This document shows positions 53,910 through 62,500 of a DNA stretch of 64,000 nt, in pieces. Where the stretch lies: positions 3,782,001 to 3,846,000 of the forward strand of contig NZ_JAKNTK010000001.1 in assembly GCF_022440805.1 (NCBI RefSeq), written 5' to 3'. Origin of the DNA: Holdemania massiliensis. GTDB taxonomy: Bacteria; Bacillota_I; Bacilli_A; Erysipelotrichales; Erysipelotrichaceae. Under the pieces are notes generated by a model that saw nothing but the letters and a program-made list of their open reading frames with translations, made no database searches and was not told the origin of the DNA. The position numbers and the translations under genes were made by a program. Each line of letters begins with the position of its first letter. Within the stretch, counting starts at the first letter, position 1.

Positions 53910-55445
53910 ATGAGAAAACTCAATGTTTTTCCTGCGGCCTTTTTACTCATCAGCAGCCTCTTGGCTGGTTGTTCTGCAAGCCCAGCCTCCGCTCAGCCAC
54001 AGTCTGCATCGCCTTCTACCCAAGAATATCATGAAGAAGTCGTCATTGTCGGTGCCGGCGGAGCCGGACTCATTTCCGGAATTACAGCTCTGGAAGCTGG
54101 ACAGGATGTTTTGATTATCGAAAAAATGAGTTTTGCCGGCGGAGCAACTTTATTAAGCGAAGGATATATTGCAGGAGGAGGAAGTACCTTTCAAAAAGAA
54201 AAAGGAATTGATGATGATCCGGAAACGATCTATCAGGACTTGATGAAAGGCGGAAAAGAAAAGAATCAGGAGGATCTGGCCCGGCTCTACGCTGAAAACA
54301 TGGGCGCTGCTTTTAACTGGCTGACAGACGATCTGCACGTACCCTTTACCGAAGCTTCGCCTTTAAGCTATCCTGAACATACTCACGACCGAGTGATGGT
54401 TGTCGATGGAGGCGGAAGTCAATATGTTCAAATTTTAAAGACGAAATATGAGGAATTAGGCGGTCGGATTCTCTATGATACAAAAGCTCAGGAACTCTTG
54501 ACAGACGCTGGAAAAGTCATCGGAATCCGAGCGGAAGACAAAGCCGGAGAAGAAATCCTTCTGTATGCTGATGCAGTTTTATTAGCGACAGGCGGATTCG
54601 GCGCCAGCCCAGATCTTCGTCCTGAAGGTCTGGAAGATGTCGTTTTCTACGGTGCGGTGTCCTCGACCGGAGATGGTATTAAAATGGCGGAAAAGATTGG
54701 CGCGCAAACACTTTTCATGGATACGATGAAAATTTATCCACAAGGCTTGTTAAACCCTCAGGAAAAAGAGCTGACAGACGAAGGGGCGTTGGTCAGAAAC
54801 GGCATTTCCTGTGCTATCGGCTCCAAACAGACAACCAATACAACTGGTTCGATTTATGTTAATTTGGAAGGAAGCCGCTTCATCAATGAGAATACCGATT
54901 TTGTATCGATTAAGGAAGCTCAGCTGCTGCAGCCTGAGAAGAAAATGTTTCTCGTTATGGATCAGGCTGGATATGATGCCTGGTATGCTTATACTTCAAC
55001 CGTGTTATCTACAGAACTGGCTGAAGACTGGTTTCAGCGCGAAGGACAGCCGATTTTTATCCGTGCGGAGTCATTGAGCAGTGCTGCTGAACAGGCAGGT
55101 ATTGATCCTGTAAAGCTGACTGAGACAGTACAGCATTTCAATGAAATGGCAAAAAAAGGAAATGATTCAGACTTCGGCCGCGAACTGACCGGCGGAATTG
55201 AAGGCGATACCTACTATATTATCGAATTGAAGCTGCGGACAGCGACAACGCTGGGCGGTGTTAAAACTAATGATGCAATGCAGGTGCTTGATACACAGAA
55301 CGAAGTCATTCCAGGATTGTATGCAGCAGGCGAGATTGTCGGTGGCGCTAACGGTGTTGAATCCATGCCTTCCTGCATGAATGCCTGGTCCTTGGTTTCA
55401 GCTCGAAAAGCAGCTTCAACCATCTTAGAAAACTTGAATCATTAG
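53910..55445 (+). CDS. Flavoprotein 2: secreted FAD-dependent reductase lipoprotein
   Basis: 511 residues. Lipoprotein signal with lipobox LLAGC (Cys21). The FAD motif is EVVIVGAGGAGLISGITALE, the cap domain holds GSRFINENTDF, and the end is GLYAAGEIVGGANGVESMPS. It belongs to the same FAD_binding_2 family as flavoprotein 1 but the two differ widely. The segment before the end motif reads TATTLGGVKTN, with Thr in place of the His of fumarate reductases, which suggests another substrate. No FMN-binding domain. AGGAGAG lies 6-8 nt before the ATG. Confidence 0.87.
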   Translation: MRKLNVFPAAFLLISSLLAGCSASPASAQPQSASPSTQEYHEEVVIVGAGGAGLISGITALEAGQDVLIIEKMSFAGGATLLSEGYIAGGGSTFQKEKGIDDDPETIYQDLMKGGKEKNQEDLARLYAENMGAAFNWLTDDLHVPFTEASPLSYPEHTHDRVMVVDGGGSQYVQILKTKYEELGGRILYDTKAQELLTDAGKVIGIRAEDKAGEEILLYADAVLLATGGFGASPDLRPEGLEDVVFYGAVSSTGDGIKMAEKIGAQTLFMDTMKIYPQGLLNPQEKELTDEGALVRNGISCAIGSKQTTNTTGSIYVNLEGSRFINENTDFVSIKEAQLLQPEKKMFLVMDQAGYDAWYAYTSTVLSTELAEDWFQREGQPIFIRAESLSSAAEQAGIDPVKLTETVQHFNEMAKKGNDSDFGRELTGGIEGDTYYIIELKLRTATTLGGVKTNDAMQVLDTQNEVIPGLYAAGEIVGGANGVESMPSCMNAWSLVSARKAASTILENLNH

Positions 55446-55471
55446 ATTGACTGACTTATTCTTTAAAATAC

Positions 55472-55505
55472 GGTTTATTTCAGACGTTTGAGATAAACCT
55501 TTTTC
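55472..55505 (+). terminator. Intrinsic terminator of flavoprotein 2
   Basis: Stem GGTTTAT (55472-55478) with ATAAACC (55493-55499), followed by TTTTTCT. Confidence 0.75.
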
Positions 55506-55565
55506 TATCTATGAAGAGTTCTGACCTTTTCCCCTATCAAAATTTTTCCATCTACGCCAAATAAA

Positions 55566-55590
55566 AAGGCGTGATTTTCATCTGCGCCTT
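55566..55590 (-). terminator. Intrinsic terminator of the second feo operon
   Basis: Stem AAGGCG (55566-55571) with CGCCTT (55585-55590), then TTTATTTGG on the minus strand. Confidence 0.65.
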
Positions 55591-55639
55591 ATTTCAAACT
55601 TTCATTTTTCATTAATGTTTAGTCGGTCAGAAATTTGAA

Positions 55640-57634
55640 CTACATCAGCAAGGAAACGACATGATAGACGACAAACGACACACAGTAGGCAACGCTGATC
55701 TGAAATCCAATCGACTTCAGCGTATATTTCCAGCTTCCCGCTTCGGAGTGAATCGCCGAAATCGCGGCAACACATGGAGCATAAAGCAGAACAAACGTCA
55801 TGAAGGCAATTGCAGAAGCCGGGGTAAAGACCTGGGTCAGCACAGTTGCCAGCTGCGAAACATTACCGACGTTATACATGACTGCCATCGAGGACACTAC
55901 GCTTTCCTTCGCGATCAGACCGGAGATCAAAGCGATCGCCGACTGCCAGTGACCAAAGCCCAGCGGAATAAACAGCGGGGCAATGAACCGGCCGATCATT
56001 CCCAGAATGCTCGCCGTCGGATCATCCACCATCTGCAGCGTAAAGCTGAAATTGGTCAGCACCCACAGCAGCACTGTCATGGAGAAGATGATCGTTCCTG
56101 CTTTGATCAAAAAGCCCTTGGCCTTCTGCCACATGTGGTTCATCGTAACCTGAAACGAAGGAATCCGATACGGCGGCAGTTCCAGAATGAAAGTGGATTC
56201 ATTGTCTTTAAAAACCGTATGCCGCAATAAGAATCCGCAGCCAACCGCAACCAGAATCCCCAGTACGTACATGCTGAAGATCGCGATGCCGGAATGCGCG
56301 GGGAAGAAGATTCCGGCAAACAGCGCATAAACCGGAAGCTTGGCGCCGCAGGACATAAACGGAATCAAAAGAATCGTCATTTTGCGATCCTGTTCATGTT
56401 CCAAGACCCGTGAAGCCATGACTGCCGGCACGGTACAGCCAAAACCCATAAGCATCGGGATAAACGCCTTGCCGTTCAATCCGATTTTCCGCAGCATGCC
56501 ATCCATCAGAAAGGCTGCCCGCGACATGTAGCCGCTGTCCTCCAAGACCGACAGAAATAAAAACAGAAGCATGATCTGGGGCATGAATGACAGGACGCTG
56601 CCAACCCCGCCGATGACGGTATTGACCAAATCCAATGCCCACGGCGCGACGGCCATCGATGCCAGCGCTGCCAGAAGATTTTCAGCCAGCACATCATTGA
56701 TCAGCATTTCAACCCAGCCCTTTAACCCTTCGCCGATCGGCCCGAAGGTCACGATAAACATGCAGAACAAAATCAGGAAAAAGACCGGAATACCCAGGTA
56801 TTTATGCGTCACGATCATGTCGATCCGATCCGACACCGATGTTTCACTTTCGCGTTTTTTAACACACTGCTTCATCATCATTTCGATCAGGGAATAGCGC
56901 ATATCCGCGACTGCCATATCAATTTCCCGCTGGCCGCGCTGATCGCAGAACTGCTTTTGCAGCGCTTCAAGCTGACTGAGCTGCGCCTGGGACATCCGCA
57001 GATCCCGCACAATCGCTTCATCGTTTTCCAGCATTTTCATCGCATAGAACTTATCATGCACATGGTCGTGCTGACAGGCTTCGCGGATCACGCTGATCTG
57101 TTTTAAAATGGCTTCGGTTGATGAATCATACTCCAAAACGGAGCTGTGCGTATTGTGGACAAGTTCATGAATCAGCTCCGCCATGCCGCTGCCATTTTTC
57201 GCACTGATGGCAACCACCGGCGTATCCAAAAGTGCTGATAATTGTTTCAGATCCAAGGTGATGCCCTTGCCTTTCAGCTCATCCAGCATGTTGACTGCGA
57301 TGACCATCGGAATGCCCAGCTCTTTCAGCTGCAGGCTTAAATACAAATTCCGCTCAATATTCGTTCCGTCGACAATGTTTAAAATCAAGTCGGGATGTTC
57401 TTCCATGATGAAATCCCGGGCGACAATTTCCTCCATACTGTAAACAGACATCGAATAAATCCCCGGCAGATCCACCAGCGTGATCTCATGTTCCTCGATC
57501 TGGAAGGAACCTTCCTTTTTTTCAATCGTTACGCCCGGCCAGTTGCCGACATGCTGCTTCGATCCGGTCAGCCGGTTGAACAGCGTCGTTTTTCCGGAGT
57601 TTGGATTTCCCGCCAGCGCCACTTTAAAGTTCAT
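55640..57634 (-). CDS. feoB: Ferrous iron transporter FeoB (locus 2)
   Basis: 664 residues. G domain: GNPNSGKTTLFNRLTG, VGNWPGVTIEKKEG, DLPGIYSMSVYSMEE, NMLDEL. Gate motifs with Cys: GCTVPAVMASRVLEHEQDRK and IPFMSCGAKLPVYALF. It is shorter than the locus 1 copy and clearly divergent. It overlaps its single feoA by 4 bp (ATGA). No Cys-rich partner follows it. A role for another metal or condition is possible. Confidence 0.96.
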   Translation of the reverse strand: MNFKVALAGNPNSGKTTLFNRLTGSKQHVGNWPGVTIEKKEGSFQIEEHEITLVDLPGIYSMSVYSMEEIVARDFIMEEHPDLILNIVDGTNIERNLYLSLQLKELGIPMVIAVNMLDELKGKGITLDLKQLSALLDTPVVAISAKNGSGMAELIHELVHNTHSSVLEYDSSTEAILKQISVIREACQHDHVHDKFYAMKMLENDEAIVRDLRMSQAQLSQLEALQKQFCDQRGQREIDMAVADMRYSLIEMMMKQCVKKRESETSVSDRIDMIVTHKYLGIPVFFLILFCMFIVTFGPIGEGLKGWVEMLINDVLAENLLAALASMAVAPWALDLVNTVIGGVGSVLSFMPQIMLLFLFLSVLEDSGYMSRAAFLMDGMLRKIGLNGKAFIPMLMGFGCTVPAVMASRVLEHEQDRKMTILLIPFMSCGAKLPVYALFAGIFFPAHSGIAIFSMYVLGILVAVGCGFLLRHTVFKDNESTFILELPPYRIPSFQVTMNHMWQKAKGFLIKAGTIIFSMTVLLWVLTNFSFTLQMVDDPTASILGMIGRFIAPLFIPLGFGHWQSAIALISGLIAKESVVSSMAVMYNVGNVSQLATVLTQVFTPASAIAFMTFVLLYAPCVAAISAIHSEAGSWKYTLKSIGFQISVAYCVSFVVYHVVSLLM

Positions 57635-57861
57635 CGGTCAACCCTCCTGACTTCAATTGTTTTCGCTTCATCTTTGCGCAGCGATAACTCATAGCCGCGG
57701 CAGCGAATTTCAATTGGATCGCCCATCGGCGCTACTTTTCGAATAAACAGGACTGTGCCTGTAGTAATTCCCATATCAATCAGACGTTTGCGGATTGCGC
57801 GTTCCCCACTGACGCCGAGAACCTCCGCCTTTTCACCAACCTGACAATCAAATAAGGTCAT
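57631..57861 (-). CDS. feoA: FeoA-domain protein (locus 2)
   Basis: 76 residues: ERAIRKRLIDMGITTGTVLF, IRKVAPMGDPIEIRCRGYEL, SLRKDEAKTIEVRRVDR. The ATG at 57861 gives standard FeoA length and follows GAAGGG; 20 in-frame codons upstream overlap the promoter region and are unlikely to be translated. Confidence 0.94.
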   Translation of the reverse strand: MTLFDCQVGEKAEVLGVSGERAIRKRLIDMGITTGTVLFIRKVAPMGDPIEIRCRGYELSLRKDEAKTIEVRRVDR

Positions 57862-57893
57862 GCCAACCCTTCTTTCTAATTCTACACAGTACA

Positions 57894-57948
57894 ATTTTAG
57901 CATTGTACCCTGCCTTGTCAACGTATTTTGTTAAGATTGACTAACTTT
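57894..57948 (-). promoter_or_regulatory. Feo operon 2 promoter with partial DtxR-like box
   Basis: TTGACA (complement of 57916-57921), 16 bp, TAAAAT (complement of 57894-57899). Upstream of the -35, GACTAACTTTATTAG (57939-57953) carries the CTAACTT half-site seen in the other boxes. The match is only partial. Confidence 0.55.
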
Positions 57949-58002
57949 ATTAGAGAAAGGCAACTTTAGTTTTCAGGTTTCCTTAGAAGTATCGATCGAA
58001 AA

Positions 58003-58225
58003 CAGAAAAAAGAACTCTCCGCGGCCAGCGTTAGAGAGTTCAGCTTTCGATCATCCATTTTTTTATTTTAGGGGAAATAGTTAGGAAATATAGAGGTTGG
58101 GATGATCATTCAGAGTCAACTGCGGATTCTTTATGATCAATAAAGAACCGGGACCGCAGCTTCCTTTGCAGGGTTTCGCAGAAAAGAGGAGAATCTGCGA
58201 TTTAAGTTAGTATTATCTAACTTAT
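58003..58225 (-). ncRNA. Candidate metal-regulated small RNA
   Basis: From the start point predicted near 58225 to a perfect intrinsic terminator (GAACTCTC at 58012-58019 with GAGAGTTC at 58034-58041, then T-run) is about 220 nt. No ORF with a ribosome binding site is visible; the longest begins ATGATCATCCC and has 13 codons. A strong hairpin (CTGCGG...CCGCAG enclosing TTCTTTAT-TGATC-ATAAAGAA) lies in the middle. The next promoter, for feoA, comes after the terminator, so this looks like a separate transcript. Alternatively it is an attenuated feoA leader. Confidence 0.5.
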
Positions 58226-58260
58226 GTTTACATGTTATCACAGTCTAACACCCATGTCAA
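58203..58260 (-). promoter_or_regulatory. Promoter with perfect DtxR-like palindrome
   Basis: TTGACA (complement of 58255-58260), 17 bp, TAACAT (complement of 58232-58237), and the inverted repeat TAAGTTAG-N6-CTAACTTA at 58203-58224. The -35, the GTTAGA element in the spacer, the TAACAT and the box are arranged as at 39642-39697. Confidence 0.75.
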
Positions 58261-58278
58261 TAAGAATTCAAAAACACG

Positions 58279-59283
58279 TTAATCAGCACACAGCCAAAGG
58301 GTTTGATCCTGCCGCAAAAATTGTTCAATTTCAGCATGATAAAATGAATTCATCTGGCTGAGCCGTCCTTGTCCCTGAACAAGCGGATCAATCCAGCGCA
58401 GCTTGGCGGGAATCTGCAGCCATTCGGATGGGTTGTCTGGATTCGCATGCCGTCGCACATGAGCACATTGGCAATAAGCTTCCCAAGCTTTGGCCATCTG
58501 CGGATCCTTTTTCAGCTTGGCAATCACCTGCGCTTCGCTGCTCATCAGATCCTGCGGGACAAGAACCTTGAGCGCCAATGCCTGATGGATTAAATTCGCC
58601 AGTCTCTGCATGGCGTACCGATCCTCATCCGCCACATAAATCCACGAATTAATCAAAGCCAGCCGGACAAATTCCCTGGCCCGTTCAAAGGATTGAAAGA
58701 CCAGCTCCGGCTGTCCGTGTTCGTCTGCAGCCACCACCAGATCCTCGAACAGCGCTTGTAATCGGGAAAGGGGATAAGCTTGAAACGCGATTGCATTCCC
58801 TAACGTATATTCCAGCCGATCGGCAGACAGCTGAGGAGAATCATTATCGGCAATCGGATATTGGTGATAATCCGCCACCTGATCTGTACGCAAGTTCCAC
58901 TTTTTTAACAGAGATTGCAGCCGAGAGTCATTCTCAAGGATCTGCCGGGTTGACCCTTCCGTCGATTCCTGTCTGAGATGATCATGATTGAGAAAATCTA
59001 TCACATGAGCAAAAACAGGCGTACTGATATCGTGGAACAAGCCGGCTGCACTCTGCGCCAAATCGTGCGTAAAATGCCAGATGATCAAGGCCACGCCAAT
59101 ACTGTGTTCATAGCGCGAATACGGCTTTGTCAGGTGCCGGTATATTGGAAACTGAGTGTATTCCAGACCGCAGTTCATTCCAATCCCTTTCAGCCGCTGC
59201 ATCGACGGCGTTTGAGCGAATTCGCCAAGCCAATCGGGAATTGACTCGTTCAGGATGGGAAACAAAATTCCTTCGCGGGTCAT
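58279..59283 (-). CDS. HD-domain phosphohydrolase
   Basis: 334 residues. His60 in SRYEHSIG and the HD pair His84-Asp85 in AGLFHDIS, with a later Asp in SADRLEYTLG, give the full metal site. Such proteins hydrolyse nucleotides or similar phosphates; the substrate is unknown. AAGGGAGC lies 7 nt before the ATG. It ends 19 bp before the promoter of the candidate small RNA, without its own terminator. Confidence 0.87.
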   Translation of the reverse strand: MTREGILFPILNESIPDWLGEFAQTPSMQRLKGIGMNCGLEYTQFPIYRHLTKPYSRYEHSIGVALIIWHFTHDLAQSAAGLFHDISTPVFAHVIDFLNHDHLRQESTEGSTRQILENDSRLQSLLKKWNLRTDQVADYHQYPIADNDSPQLSADRLEYTLGNAIAFQAYPLSRLQALFEDLVVAADEHGQPELVFQSFERAREFVRLALINSWIYVADEDRYAMQRLANLIHQALALKVLVPQDLMSSEAQVIAKLKKDPQMAKAWEAYCQCAHVRRHANPDNPSEWLQIPAKLRWIDPLVQGQGRLSQMNSFYHAEIEQFLRQDQTLWLCAD

Positions 59284-59515
59284 AGAACAAGCTCCCTTTC
59301 ATCTTCTCGCTTCAGCTTAAGAAAACCTTCCATCGGCTGTCCTTTCACCTTTGGAAGCTGCCGCGCATCCCCGCTCTCCGCCGCTTTTCTTCTATATTGC
59401 TCCACTCTTAATTTCATTCTGATTCCTCATTTTCTATCCTTTAGATTTTAGCAGGATCATCCGTCAAGTCAACAACAGAAACCTTCCACTCCCGCGGCAT
59501 GTTTTGATCAAAGGC

Positions 59516-59552
59516 AAACAGCGGCCGTTCGATTTGAACAGGCCGCTGTTTT
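59516..59552. terminator. Bidirectional intrinsic terminator
   Basis: Stem AAACAGCGGCC (59516-59526) with GGCCGCTGTTT (59541-59551) and a 14-nt loop. It serves the surface protein gene on the minus strand. Confidence 0.88.
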
Positions 59553-59582
59553 ACATCACAATTAAAATCTTTCAGGTACGTT

Positions 59583-62500
59583 TTATTCCGCAATGAGATT
59601 GTATGGAACTTCCTTTCCTGCCGCTTTAAAGTTCAACCGATATGTTCCGGCCTGGATTGATTCCGGAGGTGTCACAGTTATTACTTTAGTTTGGGCATTC
59701 CCGTTAGAATTAACAGGTGATTCTTGCTCAATTGTCCAGCCCTCAGAGGATTGATAGCTCCCCTCAGCTGTCTTGATTTGCGGTATCACTTCTACGTTCT
59801 CGTTTGCATCGCTCAAATAAGTAACGTTGAACTTGAGAGGTTTCCTTTCAGCCACGTCAAAGATCCGGCTGCCTTCAATCAATTCAACACTCAGTCCGGT
59901 TTCCTTCCCTTTTTCCACAGCCATAGTCAAGGATTGATTTAATCTTTCATTTTTGCTGTTCACCGCATTTTCCCCGATCGGGAAAATGCTTGCTTTTAAC
60001 GATAGCTTTCCCTCCGTAAATCCTGTTGACTGTGTTGTATCCATTTCTATAGAATACTCTCCCGCTGCGCCTAAGGAAATATAAACCTGTCCCTGAGATG
60101 GATAATAAGATACACCTGCATAAATAAAGAACGTTCCTTCAGGAAAATGCTGATCACTATCCAAACTGAACACAACGCCAACCTCCGAATAACGCGTGTC
60201 AGACGAAGGTGTTACTTTCAAATTCAGATTTACTCTATCTTTCGTAAAGATAGGCTCGGATTCAGTTTGACTGAATTCAACAACACTCGCTAATCCATTA
60301 TTCACAGTGAATGAACACCACTGCGTATCAGCGCCCGTTGAGTTCCGCAGACGCAGTGTGTACGTTTCTACAGAAATTCCCTCTTTATCAAAATCGACAA
60401 TGACCCTGACTGGCTTACTGACAATGCCTTCCATTGTTTTATTATTTTTGTTGCTAAAATTAGATAACGGAATTTGACTCTTTGCTTCATTGCCAGTTAT
60501 TGAATAAGCATAATAGTCAGATCCATAAATCAACGTCAGCTGAGCTGCTTTTGGCAATACTGCTGTCTCTTTCCCATCTCTGAATTCCAGCCATAAATCA
60601 TTCACAGAAGGATTGCCTGCCAACTCAAATTCTACGGTCAGTGAACTATGCTGATTGATTACTAAGTCTGCCGCTGAATCCAATGAAGCAAGATTGTATT
60701 TTCGGCCTGGCTGGGCGGTGATCTTTTTTACAACCGATTCCTGCCAGTGAACCCTCAGCGTAATTGCAACCGTTTTTCCGGACCCTTCGATCAACGTTAG
60801 TTTAACAAGATCTGATTCATCTTTCGCTTTGAATTGTCCGTTATTCTCCAAGGTGAAGTTAATCACTGCCTGATAACGACTGTCCGTTTTCCCAATCGGA
60901 ATTGAATTTGACACTTTGTTTAGATCACAAGCCTCTGTCATCAGTCCAGCGCTCAGCCAGCCCTGAGAAGGAGCCGGAGCCATCGCAACGGAAAATTCAT
61001 AATCAGTATAACTTGGCGCTTTAGGTACCATATTCCCAGGTTTTGAATCAACTTTGGCCAGACTCAGCTCTCTGTCAGCACCAGCTGGAATGATCAGCTG
61101 TCCAGTAAAACTGCCGTTGGACGTCGCATACAAGTCCAATGTCTGATCTTCCAGCGAACTTGCCTGGGTGAGGATATTAACGCTGATGTTTATTTTTTCA
61201 TGATTATTTGTTTCATCCTCCACTGCTAATATGATCTGTACTTCTCCTAAATCGGTACTCGCGCTGATTCCTGGGTTATAGTAGGTCAGATAGAAATTCA
61301 ACTTTGGCCGGGAGTTGGCCTGCGCCCTTGGACTCGTCTGTCCTACAATCGAGGAAGGGCTCTCTGATTTTATTGAATCTGCGGATATTATTTTCCCAAC
61401 TGTGTTGGACGGATCCGTTGTATCAAAACCTTCACCAATCTCCATAAATAAACCGAAACTAGTCAGTGGATTTATTTGCATTGTATCTTGAGCTAGGTTA
61501 ATCATATCTTCAGAAGTTCCCCCAGAGGACTTATTAATACTTTCATCAATCCAATTACCTGTACCGTCCATCGCTGCTTGTACCAGCCCCAAGCCATTCG
61601 GCAATGTGATGCTTTCAATTGTATAGTGTGACTCTTGCAATAATTGCGGCAGTTCAACGATGCCTTCAGCAATCAAAAACCCATCCTTTCCCTCTATTTT
61701 CTGCGCGGTTAATACTGTCTGCCGATCAGCGCTGGCGTTTTCTCCGGAAAGCTGCCAATACCGATAATTTGTCCCTACATTATGATAAGGGATTTCTTTC
61801 TTTAGATCTTTTTCATTAACATCAACAAATCCGCCGTCATCCTTATTCGTCATAGGATCGGAATCGGTAATTTTAGGTCGGGCATAAGCATAAACGCTGG
61901 CATTGTCTGCCGCCTGCATATACGCATAACCAATCACTGCACCATATTGAGTCTGTGTTATTCCATCTTTTAAGGCTTCATAAGACACTTGAAAAACCGT
62001 GCCGGTTTCAAATTTTATCGTGTTGTGTGCTTTTGATACATCACCCAAGGTTACGGTATTCCCACCGTCATCCATACTTTTAAAATTTGCGGTTTCTATC
62101 ATCGCAGATTCCAGCACAAGCGTACTTCCACCTTGAAGCACCAATCCATGATCATATTCCTCGGCAATCATCCCATGATCACCAATGCGGTTCAGGGAAT
62201 ATAACGCTGTTTGATTGGTATTCGCAATATCGCTTAATCCGGTCAGACGAACATGCGAGTTGATTAAGGTAACACGGTCAGCCCGCTGAATCGCAGATAA
62301 CGTCCTTGATACATCAGAAACACGGTTACTTCCTTCTTCCCATGTTACCTCGCCATAATTTTTTAGCGTAACTAACCGAGTAGAACCCGCATCACAGGAA
62401 GCTCCGCTTCCAAAGACGCCACCGTCAATTTTCATTTCTGGATCTACCGATAAATTTCCTGTCTTATATCCTGTACCGTCAATATATACATGGGAAGTTC

